A stretch of DNA of 64,000 nucleotides, taken from assembly GCF_030733265.1 (NCBI RefSeq), contig NZ_JASHJI010000005.1, positions 62,001-126,000 of the forward strand, read 5' to 3'. Under the pieces are notes generated by a model. It did no database searches and was not told where the DNA came from. It saw nothing but the letters and a program-made list of their open reading frames with translations. Position 1 is the stretch's first letter. Each line of letters opens with the position of its first letter. Made by a program: the position numbers and the translations under genes. Source of the stretch: Roseibium sp. MMSF_3412. GTDB taxonomy: Bacteria > Pseudomonadota > Alphaproteobacteria > Rhizobiales > Stappiaceae. Below, in pieces: positions 9,152-18,295 of this stretch.

Positions 9152-9336
9152 GCAATTCAGCTTTCATTTCAAAAAACAAAAAATACCAGGCCAAGCTCTT
9201 GGCCGAGCATAGCGAACCCAGTCAGCTGTCCGATCATGATCTCACATTTTCCCAGTCCGCGGTGCAAGCGCTGAAGAGACCCGGATTTTGCACGTCCCGT
9301 CAGCACTGCACTCTCAAGACAGCTCCCCGCGGTTAG

Positions 9337-9714
9337 TTATCCCCAAGGTCCGGAGTCGCCGCCACCAGGACCGCCACCGTCGTCACCGCCGCCGCCGCTG
9401 CCGCCTCCGCTGCCGCCTCCGCCACTGCTGCCACCGCCACTGCTGCCACCGCCGCTGCTGCCGCCACCGCTGCTGCCGCCGCCGCTGCTGCCGCCGCCGC
9501 TGCTACCGCCGCCGCTGCTGCCGCCGCCGCTGCTACCGCCGCCGCTGCTGCCGCCACCACCGTTATCGTTGTCTCGGGCACGGGGATCATTTATCGGATC
9601 GCTTGCCGCACCTTCATTGGTGGTACCAATTGAACCGGTCGTTAGCGGTGCCGCGCAGCCGGTAAGAACCAAAGCAGAAATGCCAATGGCTGAAAAAAGT
9701 TTCAAAGATAACAT
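9337..9714 (-). CDS. Small lipoprotein with (GGGSS)n tail
   Basis: 125 residues from the ATG at 9714, chosen because GGGAGGG lies about 5 nt upstream. A lipoprotein signal peptide ends in the lipobox LTGC (Cys20), so the mature protein should be lipid-anchored. A short polar segment follows, then a Gly/Ser run (residues 52-110) with nine SS pairs, and a GGGPGGGDSGPWG end. No enzymatic domain is present. It may be a surface-exposed flexible spacer or an adhesive protein. It is monocistronic, separated from the LysM gene by 185 bp. Similar Gly-rich lipoproteins are poorly characterised. Confidence 0.65.
   Translation of the reverse strand: MLSLKLFSAIGISALVLTGCAAPLTTGSIGTTNEGAASDPINDPRARDNDNGGGGSSGGGSSGGGSSGGGSSGGGSSGGGSSGGGSSGGGSSGGGSSGGGGSGGGSGGGGDDGGGPGGGDSGPWG
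9385..9561 (-). repeat. 15-nt tandem repeat encoding GGGSS
   Basis: Residues 52-110 of the lipoprotein are encoded by near-identical 15-nt units (plus-strand reading about GCTGCCGCCGCCGCT), around nine copies with minor third-base differences. Tandem units whose length is a multiple of three can gain or lose copies in frame. Confidence 0.85.
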
Positions 9715-10491
9715 ATTGCCCTCCCCCATAAATACTTGTCCTCCACCCCCGAGGAAGCATCACAAGCAAAATTATGCTGGCAAAAATTTCATCGACAAAA
9801 ATTACATGAAATCTGCTTTAAGCCACCAACACTAAACATGTTTCCCCGACACGGTGAATGCTAGTCCACACCGTTTCTCGCCAAGAGTTCAACCTATTGT
9901 TGAAACTTGCGCATATTAGTAAACCTTCGAATTTATTTCGTTGTCAAGTTTTTTTCATTCTTACTTTAGGTCAGAAAAAATAAAAATTCAATTTAACTCC
10001 AAGATCATGAGAAAATGGTTATATTTATTTGTATTTTGACTGAGCTTCATCTAGTGATACTTGGTTGTATAGCCATTAATTCAAATTCTTAAAATAAGCT
10101 TAAATTTTGAAACCGTTTTACCACGATGCCGCAAATATCACCGCTGCCCGTTTACTTTCAACTCACAGTATTAATCCATCCACGGCACCCACGCCTGGCG
10201 CAGCAACGTATTGTGACACCGTGCGACGCCGTATCGGAATGCAGCAACTTCAAACAGGGCTTTTTCCTGCCAGATCTGTCTCACGAGGACAGTGCAATCC
10301 CGATTGCGGGGGATGTACGGAAGTTGAGTTGAAATCTTCACAACCAGAGGAAGGTGTGCACCAGCAGCCTCGGACGCGACTACCTGCACCTGGATTGATC
10401 GGCACCGATTCCGACCACCTTGCCCAAACGTTCAAGTCTACCCACTCCCGGCTTTCACCTGGAAGCACGTGCAGACTTACCGCCCGATGCT
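9715..10491. other. Gene-free gap, A/T-rich in its middle
   Basis: About 780 bp between the lipoprotein start and the CoA-transferase stop. Roughly 9880-10110 is A/T-rich like the 6.6-7.3 kb tract. The rest has short open frames on both strands without a ribosome site or recognisable product. No terminator with a T tract was seen for the long operon that ends at 10492. Confidence 0.45.
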
Positions 10492-11694
10492 CTAGGCATC
10501 CTCACCGGCGACCCCTTTTTCAATGAGACGGTCGACCTCTGTGGTGGACCACCCCTGATCCCCGAGAATCTCGCGCGTATGTTCCCCGACCGACGGGGCG
10601 GGCCGCCTGATTGCAGGCGGGGTTTCGCTCATGCCGATTGCCGGGCCGACGACTTTCACATCTCCCGCCTTTGGATGCCTGTAGCTCTGGATAAGTCCAA
10701 GATGCTCAACCTGGGGGTCCGAAGCGGCTTCCAGGTGGGTCTTGACCTCGCCGCACCAGACATCCGCATCAAGCAGAGCTGCAATCAGGTCCCGCGTCGT
10801 CCACTTTCCCGTCTCGGCAGCCAGTTTGCGCCAGACCTCGTCGCGCTTTTCGAACAGCGTTTCCGGGTCGTCATAGGAGAGCAGTCCGTCGTTGCCGAGA
10901 ACCGAGACCAAGGTTTTGAACGGGCTCATGGCGATCGTTACCCAGCCGTCCAGTGTCGGGTAGGTCCCGAAGGGGGCATCCATGCCAGGATGGCCGATGC
11001 CGGAGTCGGGACGCTGAAAGTCTTCGTTGAAATTCATCGCCATCACCATTTCCTGGTTCTGGTGCGCAAGCATCCCGGCAAGCAGGTTGATCTTGACTTC
11101 CTGGCCTTTGCCGGACGTCTCCCGCCACAACAGGGCAGCGAGGATGCCGTAGACCATGTTCATGGCCCCGACCTGATCGGAAAAGCCGGCCCCGACGGGC
11201 GTCGGCGGATTGCTGGCCTGCCCGGTCGCGGCCATGATGCCCGTCAGTCCCTGCACCAGCATGTCCTGACCAGGCCGGGACACATACGGCCCGTCTTCTC
11301 CGTATCCGGAGCCGGAGCAATAGACGATACGCGGATTCACCGTGCTGAAATCTGCATAGCCGTAACCGAGCCGCTCCATGACACCGGGACGGAAATTCTG
11401 CACAACGACATCGGCGGTTTCGGCCAGCTTCATGATAATCGCGCGCGCCTCAAGCGCCTTTAGATTGAGGGCAAGACTGCGCTTGTTGCGGTTCCAGGCA
11501 AGGAAGTTCGGGCTCTCGCTGCCGCCAACCCACTTGTTGCGGAACGTGAGCGAGCGGAACAGGTCTCCCGAGCCTGGCCGTTCGATCTTGATCACGTCAG
11601 CCCCCAGATCAGCCAGCAGTTGTGTGGCGAACGGGCCTTGCAACAAGTGGGAAAAATCCAGGATGGTGACGCCTGAAAGCGCATTCTCGCTCAT
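10492..11694 (-). CDS. CaiB/BaiF family (class III) CoA-transferase
   Basis: 400 residues, full length for the family. Features are LDFSHLLQGPFATQLLADLGADVIKIERPGSGD near the N-terminus, VQNFRPGVMERLGYGYADF (about 98-116) and PGQDMLVQGLTG (about 141-151), in which Asp144 matches the catalytic aspartate that forms the acyl anhydride/CoA thioester. These enzymes move CoA between carboxylic acids. The substrate is not readable. It overlaps the preceding gene by ATGA and is the last gene of the long sugar operon. With the enoyl-CoA hydratase-like gene it implies that part of the pathway runs as CoA thioesters. Confidence 0.9.
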   Translation of the reverse strand: MSENALSGVTILDFSHLLQGPFATQLLADLGADVIKIERPGSGDLFRSLTFRNKWVGGSESPNFLAWNRNKRSLALNLKALEARAIIMKLAETADVVVQNFRPGVMERLGYGYADFSTVNPRIVYCSGSGYGEDGPYVSRPGQDMLVQGLTGIMAATGQASNPPTPVGAGFSDQVGAMNMVYGILAALLWRETSGKGQEVKINLLAGMLAHQNQEMVMAMNFNEDFQRPDSGIGHPGMDAPFGTYPTLDGWVTIAMSPFKTLVSVLGNDGLLSYDDPETLFEKRDEVWRKLAAETGKWTTRDLIAALLDADVWCGEVKTHLEAASDPQVEHLGLIQSYRHPKAGDVKVVGPAIGMSETPPAIRRPAPSVGEHTREILGDQGWSTTEVDRLIEKGVAGEDA

Positions 11695-12845
11695 CGGTGA
11701 GGTCCTCTCCTATCGTCGAGATCACCCCTTGCACCGGCGCGTGCCGCGCGCCAGACCTGCCTCAGGGCGTTGAGTGTGTTTGATGGGTCCTGTCGATCCG
11801 CAAGAGCCTGGCGGATGATTTCGGCAGCTTTTGTTTGAAAGGCAATGTAACCGTCAAATCTCGGACGCAGCAGGGCATTTTCGGCGGTTGCAAGCGTCCC
11901 TGAGTAGAAGGCACCCCAGGCAGCATCGACAGCAGGATCTTGCCAGGCGGACCGCGCAGAGGGCTGCCCGCCGAAATTCGGAATCATGCCGCTCTGCGTG
12001 TCCGGCTTCATCAGCCACGCGATATGCGCGAGCAGCGCCCGATCCGGCGCACGACGACGCGTGAAACCAATACCTGTTCCTCCCAAGACGCCACCGGCAC
12101 CGTCCGGCTTCCGCAAGGTGTCGGAAAATGCCAATGGAGCGCCTCCGGGACGGGACTGCGCATAGGTCACATATCCGAATATCAGCGGCACCAGGATTAC
12201 GTCTTCCGTCGCAGACATCGTCTCGGAAAGCGCAATCGGGTTCAGGGTTTCCGATCCGCGTGGCCTCAGCTCGAACAACTTTTGCATGACTTCCAGCTGG
12301 GCTTCGGCAATCTCGCCAGGCAGAAGCATGTCTCCTTTCGCCCAGGCGCCCTCCCCGGCTGCCATCGAGATCAGGGTCAGGAAAGCGTGAGGGCCGGCGA
12401 GCGATTGGGCAACCGGATGCGTTTTTGCCAGGTCCGAAATGGCGTCCCAGTCTACCGGTGGAGCCGCGAGCCGGTCCGCTCGCCTGACCATCACCTGTGT
12501 CGCGACATCGAGCGGCAGCGCCCAGGTCTTTTCCTGCCACCGGTAGGACGCGAGCGAGGGGCCAACAGATTGCTTTTCCCACGCTTCGAGCGTTTCCCGA
12601 GAAAAAAGATCTTCAAGCGGGACAAGGCAGCCCTCCGCGACCGCCTCACCGATATGCGGGTGATCCAGAACAAGCAGATCGTGGCCGGCCGCCAACTCCG
12701 CGATCGGAGCGCTTTCAAATCCTTCCAGCGGTTGCTTTTCCCAGTGGATCAGCGGCGACGCTCGGCCGGAATTGACCTGGCGCGCGGCTTCCGCGAGCGC
12801 GTCGTATCCGCGTGGATGATCCCAGGTCAGGCCGAGAAAGGTCAT
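11691..12845 (-). CDS. Solute-binding-protein-like protein without signal peptide
   Basis: 384 residues from the ATG at 12845, which overlaps the upstream stop as ATGA. An upstream in-frame start at 12857 is less likely. The fold signature resembles family 1 extracellular solute-binding proteins: an N-terminal LLVLDHPHIGEAVAEGCLVPLEDLF, SYRWQEKTWALPLDVATQVMVRRADRL and a C-terminal PNFGGQPSARSAWQ. However, the N-terminus (MTFLGLTWDHPRGYDALAEAARQ) has no hydrophobic signal. It would therefore stay in the cytoplasm, which is odd, because the operon already has a normal secreted binding protein. It could bind the substrate or an intermediate inside the cell. Function unknown. Confidence 0.7.
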   Translation of the reverse strand: MTFLGLTWDHPRGYDALAEAARQVNSGRASPLIHWEKQPLEGFESAPIAELAAGHDLLVLDHPHIGEAVAEGCLVPLEDLFSRETLEAWEKQSVGPSLASYRWQEKTWALPLDVATQVMVRRADRLAAPPVDWDAISDLAKTHPVAQSLAGPHAFLTLISMAAGEGAWAKGDMLLPGEIAEAQLEVMQKLFELRPRGSETLNPIALSETMSATEDVILVPLIFGYVTYAQSRPGGAPLAFSDTLRKPDGAGGVLGGTGIGFTRRRAPDRALLAHIAWLMKPDTQSGMIPNFGGQPSARSAWQDPAVDAAWGAFYSGTLATAENALLRPRFDGYIAFQTKAAEIIRQALADRQDPSNTLNALRQVWRAARAGARGDLDDRRGPHR

Positions 12846-13723
12846 GCGGCGCTCCACAGCGGATCGGCACCTATGTCCATCGAAACTTCGCTAATGTGCC
12901 AACGGCCAAGATTTGCCGCATAGAGCCGGTCACCGGCAAAGGCGATGTTGGTTGGATGACACAGGACATGAGCCGTCGGGTCTTCGATCAGAACGTCGGT
13001 TTGAGTGCCGTCTCGGGAGACGCGCAAAAGGCGGGACGGTTCGTAACACCCGACGATCAGATTGCCTTCGCTGTCAAACGCAATGCCGTCCGGCAGGCCG
13101 GGCAGATCCTCGGCGAACGTTTCAGCTGCCCCTGCAGATCCGTCGGGTTCAATGGCTATGCGGGTGATGGAAGGTGCGAAGGTTTCGCAGACATAGAGCG
13201 CATCGTCGCCGTCGCGCTTTGCAAGTCCGTTGGCAAAATCAAGGTCTTTGCCATACCAGAGCCCGCCCTCACCGGAGGCAAGGTCATAGCTCCAGATCCC
13301 CGGCCCCGGCGTGCCGGAGGCGTGGCTGTCCGAAACGAACAGCCGATCTCGAACGGTATCAACAAGAGGATAGTTTGGGATCTTTACGCCGGGCTCAGTG
13401 AAACGGACAAGGTCGCCCGTCGCAAGGTCCAGCCGGAAAACGGCAGCATGCTTCAGGTCGCAGACAAACAGTGCGTGTGCACGGTAAAAGGCCAGGCCGA
13501 GGACAAACCCCCCGGTGGAAGCAACCTTTTCCATTCGTGACCCATCCGGCGCGATGCGGCAGATATCACCATCCTGATTGCCTGCCCAGATCCAGCCGTC
13601 TGGGCCGATCGCCACCCCTTCCGGGTGGCTGAGTTTCGGCGTTGAAAAAATCCCGTCAAAGAGCACCGAAGCCCTCTCCAACGGAAGGACCGGATTGTGG
13701 GACGTGGAGAACTGGAACGGCAT
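12842..13723 (-). CDS. SMP-30/gluconolactonase family lactonase
   Basis: 293 residues from the ATG at 13723, two nt after the ATPase stop. A longer frame to 13882 merely overlaps the ATPase. It has the six-bladed beta-propeller pattern and the metal ligands expected in this family: Glu in SHPEGVAIGPDG, Asn in DFANGLAKRDGD, Asp in LPDGIAFDSEGN. It should hydrolyse a sugar lactone to the aldonic acid in the cytoplasm. In this operon it naturally follows an SDR that would oxidise the imported sugar to its lactone. Confidence 0.85.
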   Translation of the reverse strand: MPFQFSTSHNPVLPLERASVLFDGIFSTPKLSHPEGVAIGPDGWIWAGNQDGDICRIAPDGSRMEKVASTGGFVLGLAFYRAHALFVCDLKHAAVFRLDLATGDLVRFTEPGVKIPNYPLVDTVRDRLFVSDSHASGTPGPGIWSYDLASGEGGLWYGKDLDFANGLAKRDGDDALYVCETFAPSITRIAIEPDGSAGAAETFAEDLPGLPDGIAFDSEGNLIVGCYEPSRLLRVSRDGTQTDVLIEDPTAHVLCHPTNIAFAGDRLYAANLGRWHISEVSMDIGADPLWSAA

Positions 13724-13725
13724 AC

Positions 13726-14772
13726 TCACGTCTCCCGTCGGTTGCCGCTGTCGGTGTCGAAAAAGTGCAGGCGTTCCTGGCGAAGCTTCAACCCGACCGG
13801 CGTGTCCATTTCCATGCCCTCGTCGGCGCCGACTTTGGCTGCCACGAGGCTGTCGCCGACACGCACATTGACCAGCGTGCAATCGCCGAGAAGCTCAGAG
13901 GAATAGACCTTGCCCATAATGTCGGCATCGCCATGTGAGAGCGCGATATCCTCCGGGCGAACGCCGAGTGTCACCGCTCCGTCTGCAGTGCCGACCTGCA
14001 TGGTCCCGCCCTTGTGGGTGAACATTCCGCCACTGACCGCTCCGCTGATGAGGTTCATCGGTGGCGATCCGATAAATCCGGCGACGAATGTGTTGGCGGG
14101 CCTGGCATAGATTTCGGCAGGCGTGCCCATTTGCTGGATCACCGCATTGTTTAGGATGACAATCCGATCCGCCAACGTCATCGCTTCCACCTGGTCATGC
14201 GTGACGTAGATCGTTGTCGTGGACAGCTCCTTTTGCAGATGCTTCAACTCCGCGCGCATCACGGTGCGCAGCTTGGCATCGAGGTTTGAAAGCGGTTCGT
14301 CCATGAGGAAAAGGCGCGGCGTGCGGACAATCGCACGGGCAAGGGCAACCCGCTGACGCTGCCCACCGGAGAGCTCTGCCGGGCGGCGGGTCAGCAGATG
14401 GTCCATCTCGACTTTCGCAGCGGCATCCTTTGCCCGGCGCAGCCGTTCGGTTTTCGGAACCCGGGCGATCTTGAGCGGGTAACTGATGTTCTCTCCCACG
14501 GTCATGTGCGGATAGAGCGCATAGTTCTGGAACACCATCGCAAGATCACGATCGCGCGCCGGGATTTCGTTGACCCTGCTGCCGCCAATCAGAATGTCTC
14601 CGCCTGACGGGTCTTCAAGACCCGCCACAAGCCGCATGGTCGTCGACTTTCCGCAACCTGACGGTCCGAGAAGCACCAGAAATTCGCCATCTTCGATCGA
14701 CAGGTTCAATCCTTCGAGCGCAACGAAACTGCCGAAGTTTTTTCGAAGGTTCTTGAGTTCAACGGTTGCCAT
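13726..14772 (-). CDS. Sugar ABC transporter ATP-binding protein (UgpC/MalK type)
   Basis: 348 residues with Walker [10 protein letters not shown], signature [15 protein letters not shown], Walker [17 protein letters not shown] and the switch histidine in [11 protein letters not shown], followed by the C-terminal TOBE-type regulatory domain found in CUT1 sugar importers. It powers the permease pair at 17468-19179. Its start overlaps the mutarotase-like gene by 14 nt. The separation of ATPase and permeases by catabolic genes is common in alphaproteobacterial sugar operons. Confidence 0.93.
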   Translation of the reverse strand: MATVELKNLRKNFGSFVALEGLNLSIEDGEFLVLLGPSGCGKSTTMRLVAGLEDPSGGDILIGGSRVNEIPARDRDLAMVFQNYALYPHMTVGENISYPLKIARVPKTERLRRAKDAAAKVEMDHLLTRRPAELSGGQRQRVALARAIVRTPRLFLMDEPLSNLDAKLRTVMRAELKHLQKELSTTTIYVTHDQVEAMTLADRIVILNNAVIQQMGTPAEIYARPANTFVAGFIGSPPMNLISGAVSGGMFTHKGGTMQVGTADGAVTLGVRPEDIALSHGDADIMGKVYSSELLGDCTLVNVRVGDSLVAAKVGADEGMEMDTPVGLKLRQERLHFFDTDSGNRRET

Positions 14773-15862
14773 GGGTCTCGTCTCGCTGAAAGAATTCGGT
14801 GTCGAAAGGAAACGTCACGCGGGCGCCGCTGCGTTCCAGAATGTGCAACTCACCACTGCCCAGCTGTATGTTTGAAATCTCGACCCAGCCCGGTGGTGTT
14901 TTTATTGCCCCGCAGACATGGGCGATGCGATGGCTCGTTCCGCTCTCGAGCGGAAAGAACGTCGGAACCCCGCAGCGGGCGACCGGATTGTCGCGAAGCG
15001 CGGCACGATGTCCCGCCGCACCGGCCGCTCTGCCGTCTTCCACACCGAGAACACCCTTGTGGGACCCGTTCCAGGGCCAGTAGTCACGCCCCCCATTCGA
15101 GTGCCACAACATGGTGATCGGAAGAACGGAGCTGTCCTTGAGGAAAAAGACGATATCTTCCTCCTCTTCACGCAGGATGGCTGACCAGCCGATCGAAGCC
15201 GGATCTTCTTCAACAAGCGTGACGAAGTCTTCATGTGCATCGCCGATAGGAAGGTGCGACAAATCAATGTCAGAGCCGCAACTGGCGGGGAACGAGAAAA
15301 TAGTGTCACTTTCACCCGGACAGGCGAGCCTGTTTCGTCCGGGCTCGAGCGCTTCGTCCGTGGTCAAGACTTTTCGTTTCGCAGAAGCAAAGAAACGGCC
15401 TTTGCCTGACAGTCGGATCATTGGGTGATGAGCGCAGGTTACACCTCCCTCACCGCCTTCAAGCCAATGGGTCTGGTAAAGAACCGGAGCCCGTTCACAA
15501 AGACGGATTTTCTTTCTTAAGGTAGCCCCCATGACCGGCCGCTCGAGCCGGAACATGGCGTCCTTGGCACTTTGCCACTCAAGCATCCAGCGGGAATTTG
15601 CACTCAAGCCATGCGCCGGGCCGTCTTCCAGATCACTTGCGCCGAATGGTGCGCAGAAAAAGTCTCCGGACAAGCGCTTCAAAGACGGCGTCATGTCAGG
15701 GTCCGACTCAGCTTCCGGGGTTCCAACCCAGCCTGCGGTGTGCAGCGGAAAAATGTCGTTTCCGTCTGTCCGGAATCGGAGAGACGGCAGATTCCCGATC
15801 GACGGATCGAACATCAGCGAACCGCAATCCGACTCCAGCTTTATGAACGCGTCAGCGTGCAT
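14759..15862 (-). CDS. Aldose 1-epimerase-like (galactose mutarotase superfamily) protein
   Basis: 367 residues with the beta-sandwich flavour of galactose mutarotase-like proteins: HTAGWVGTPEAESDPDM, GDFFCAPFG, HGLSANSRW, THWLEGGEGGVTCAHHPMIRL, DYWPWNGSHKGVLGVEDG. Candidate catalytic His and Glu lie in the HGLSANSRW and ACAHHP/VEDG segments. This is a family-level resemblance only. The probable role is interconversion of anomers of the imported sugar, or recognition of it, before the SDR. It overlaps the SDR stop by 1 nt (TGATG) and the ATPase by 14 nt. Confidence 0.6.
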   Translation of the reverse strand: MHADAFIKLESDCGSLMFDPSIGNLPSLRFRTDGNDIFPLHTAGWVGTPEAESDPDMTPSLKRLSGDFFCAPFGASDLEDGPAHGLSANSRWMLEWQSAKDAMFRLERPVMGATLRKKIRLCERAPVLYQTHWLEGGEGGVTCAHHPMIRLSGKGRFFASAKRKVLTTDEALEPGRNRLACPGESDTIFSFPASCGSDIDLSHLPIGDAHEDFVTLVEEDPASIGWSAILREEEEDIVFFLKDSSVLPITMLWHSNGGRDYWPWNGSHKGVLGVEDGRAAGAAGHRAALRDNPVARCGVPTFFPLESGTSHRIAHVCGAIKTPPGWVEISNIQLGSGELHILERSGARVTFPFDTEFFQRDETHGNR

Positions 15863-16620
15863 CAGTCCCCCTTGATAGCGAGACCGCCGTCAACGCGAAG
15901 GATTTCGCCGGTAATGAAGCTGGACCGATCGGAAGCAAGAAAAGCGACTGTTTCGGCGACTTCGTTCGGATAGCCGAAACGGCCGATGGGATGCGCCTTG
16001 TTCCACCGGTCGATCAATTCGCTGGGATCGTCCATCGCCGCAAAGATCTTCTCGTTCATCGGCGTCATGATCGTGCCGGGGGCAACCGCGTTGACGCGAA
16101 TGCCGGCCGGAGCAAGATCGGCAGCCGTTTGCACCGTCAGCGCATTGATGGCGCCCTTCGCTGCGGCATAGGCAGGCCAGCCCTTGAAGGCGCGCAGCCC
16201 CTGTACGGACGACATGTTCACGATCGATCCGCCCCCTCGTTCGCGCATATGCGGAACACAAGCCTTCATTGCACGCCAGAAACCAGTGAGGTTGGTGTCG
16301 ATGACCGTCTGCCAGCGATCCTCGTCTATTTCATCGACGGCGCCGTTCAAGGCAACGGCGGCGTTGTTGACGAGTATATCAAGCCCTCCAAAGTGGTTCA
16401 CAGCTTTAGCAGCCAAGGCCTGGATGGCAGCGAGGTCACGCACATTGGCTTCAAGAAAAAGTGCCCTGTCGCCCAGTTCAGCCTGGAGCTTCAGGCCCTC
16501 GTCCAGATCGATGTCGCCCAGGACAAGCGAACCGCCGCGCTCGATAAACAACTCTGCGCAGGACCTTCCGATCCCATTGGCCGCTCCCGTGATGACGGCA
16601 ACCCTTCCTTCAAATTCCAT
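15862..16620 (-). CDS. Short-chain dehydrogenase/reductase
   Basis: 252 residues, a classical SDR. It has the cofactor motif TGAANGIG (residues 11-18), NNAAV (85-89) and catalytic Ser138, Tyr151 and Lys155 in NMSSVQG and YAAAK, ending in the usual GEILRVDGGLAIKGD. Asp at the end of the second strand (LGDID) suggests NAD+ preference. It probably oxidises the imported sugar to the lactone that the SMP-30 protein opens. It lies 3 nt downstream of the enoyl-CoA hydratase-like gene. Confidence 0.9.
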   Translation of the reverse strand: MEFEGRVAVITGAANGIGRSCAELFIERGGSLVLGDIDLDEGLKLQAELGDRALFLEANVRDLAAIQALAAKAVNHFGGLDILVNNAAVALNGAVDEIDEDRWQTVIDTNLTGFWRAMKACVPHMRERGGGSIVNMSSVQGLRAFKGWPAYAAAKGAINALTVQTAADLAPAGIRVNAVAPGTIMTPMNEKIFAAMDDPSELIDRWNKAHPIGRFGYPNEVAETVAFLASDRSSFITGEILRVDGGLAIKGD

Positions 16621-16623
16621 GTC

Positions 16624-17403
16624 TCAGGCTCCCTTGAACCGGGGATCGCGTTTTTCAAGGAAGGCGTTGATGCCCTCCTCGCCGTCCGCAGTCGAATAAA
16701 GGCGGAAAAGAACTTCCTGCTCGTAACTCTTGGCGCTCTCGACAGGAGCATCGAAACCTTCCCGCATCAGCCGCTTCATCTCGGACTGGGCAAGGGGGGC
16801 AACCTTGAGACAGGCCCGGGCGCGCTTCAAAACGGCGTCGCCGAGTTCCTCTTGTGCAACCACCTCGGCGGCCAGCCCCAGTTCGAAAGCCCGCCGGCCG
16901 GTCATGCGCCAGCCTGCGAGCATCAGATCGGATGCGGCGTACTTGCCGACCGCGCGCACAAGCCTTTGGGTTCCGCCACCACCGGGAGACAGACCGAGGC
17001 GCCCTTCGGGCAAGCCAAGCTGCGCCGTTTCCGAGACAATCAGAATGTCGCAGCAAAGTGCAATCTCGAAACCACCACCAAGCGCAAAGCCGTCGATGGC
17101 ACAAATGACCGGCTTTGGCAGTCGCTCGAGCTTGTCGAATACACGGCGCGAATTCATCTGATAGGCAATGAATTCCTTCCGTTTGTCCCCCTGGTATTCG
17201 GCAATGTCCGCACCGGCGACAAAGGCTTTGCCGCCTGCGCCTCGCAGGACCAGAACTCGGACTTCCGGATCTCGCACCAAATCGTCCAGGGCCGTGTCGA
17301 ACTCCGCCATCAGAGGGGTCGACAGGGCATTAAGCTTGTCGGGGCGATTGAACAGCAGCTGGACGACGCCTGGAGCGAGTTCTTCTTTTTCGATCAAGGA
17401 CAT
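16624..17403 (-). CDS. Enoyl-CoA hydratase/isomerase (crotonase) family protein
   Basis: 259 residues from the ATG at 17403, chosen for GGGAGG about 5 nt upstream. Crotonase features are AFVAGADIAEYQ (oxyanion hole), IDGFALGGGFEIALCCD and LGLPEGRLGLSPGGGGTQRL. Both glutamates used by hydratases are present (in GGFE and LPEG), so hydration/dehydration of an enoyl-CoA is plausible. It lies between the permeases and the SDR in the same operon. Together with the class III CoA-transferase it forms the CoA-dependent arm of the pathway. A carnitine-type CaiB/CaiD pairing is an alternative, but the sugar transporter context argues for a carbohydrate-derived acid. Confidence 0.9.
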   Translation of the reverse strand: MSLIEKEELAPGVVQLLFNRPDKLNALSTPLMAEFDTALDDLVRDPEVRVLVLRGAGGKAFVAGADIAEYQGDKRKEFIAYQMNSRRVFDKLERLPKPVICAIDGFALGGGFEIALCCDILIVSETAQLGLPEGRLGLSPGGGGTQRLVRAVGKYAASDLMLAGWRMTGRRAFELGLAAEVVAQEELGDAVLKRARACLKVAPLAQSEMKRLMREGFDAPVESAKSYEQEVLFRLYSTADGEEGINAFLEKRDPRFKGA

Positions 17404-17467
17404 CTTGCCTCCCAATCCTGTTTGAAACCGGGTCTTTGCGACCATTTTCCCACATGGAGCAATGCAT

Positions 17468-18295
17468 TCACCCCTTCACTGCGCCGGCAGTGAGGCCGGC
17501 GACGAAATAGCGCTGAAGGAAGAAGAAGACGGCGATCACCGGCACCGAGACCATGACCGAAGACGCCATCAATTCGCCGTAGCGAATGCCATATTGACCG
17601 ATGAAATCATTGAGCCCGACCGGCAGTGTCCGCATGTCCTTTGTCGAGGTGAATGACAGGGCAAACAGAAATTCCTGCCAGGTGACGATCAGGACATAAA
17701 CGGATGTCGCGATGATGCCCGGCCGGGCAAGCGGAACCACAATCTCCCAGAAGATGCGCAACGGGGCAGCCCCGTCGATCGCCGCCGCCTCTTCAAGGGA
17801 AACCGGCAGCTTCTGCAGAAATCCACGCAGCATCCACACCGCCACCGGCAGCGTGACCGAAACATACGCCAGAATGAGACTGGCATAGGTGTTGAGAAGA
17901 TCGACACTGCGCATCAATTTGTAGAACGGGATGATGATGGCGGAATGCGGAAACATCTGCGCCAGAACAACGAGGCCCATCAGGGCAGTTATGACGAGCA
18001 GCCGCCCCCGTGTGAACGAATAAGCGGCAAGCAGACCAAGCGACACCGTGATCAGCACGGACGCGCCGGAGACGATCAGCGAATTCATGAAGTAGGTTCT
18101 GAATTCCGGACGAAATGCGGTGACGTAATTCTCCAGGGTCGGTGCCTGTGGCCAGAGCCTCGCCGGTATCGCAAAGGGTTCCGTCGCCGGTTTCAGGCTG
18201 ACCGACACCATCCAGAAAAACGGCAGCAGCACAAAGAGTGCAAGCAGGAGCTGAAAGCCGATCAGGATCCAGCGTGTGGTGGCGCTTTGCGTCAT
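17468..18295 (-). CDS. Sugar ABC transporter permease (MalG/CUT1 type)
   Basis: 275 residues with six predicted membrane helices and the cytoplasmic EAA loop EEAAAIDGAAPLRIFWEIVVPLARPG that docks on the ATPase. It starts with ATG overlapping the stop of the other permease (ATGA). It forms the membrane heterodimer with the product of 18292-19179. Confidence 0.93.
   Translation of the reverse strand: MTQSATTRWILIGFQLLLALFVLLPFFWMVSVSLKPATEPFAIPARLWPQAPTLENYVTAFRPEFRTYFMNSLIVSGASVLITVSLGLLAAYSFTRGRLLVITALMGLVVLAQMFPHSAIIIPFYKLMRSVDLLNTYASLILAYVSVTLPVAVWMLRGFLQKLPVSLEEAAAIDGAAPLRIFWEIVVPLARPGIIATSVYVLIVTWQEFLFALSFTSTKDMRTLPVGLNDFIGQYGIRYGELMASSVMVSVPVIAVFFFLQRYFVAGLTAGAVKG

Noticed and set aside
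9333..9590. Alanine-rich frame overlapping the Gly-Ser lipoprotein, and CRISPR-like appearance of the repeats
   Set aside because: The repeat is a direct coding repeat for GGGSS with no spacers, and the Ala-rich reading is the same repeat in another frame.
10107..10526. Short open frames on both strands between the lipoprotein and CoA-transferase genes
   Set aside because: Composition is not protein-like and no ribosome sites are visible. A degraded gene cannot be excluded but nothing identifies it.
15991..17493. 500-codon plus-strand frame across the SDR and enoyl-CoA hydratase genes
   Set aside because: It is opposite two well-supported genes and its composition is shadow-like.
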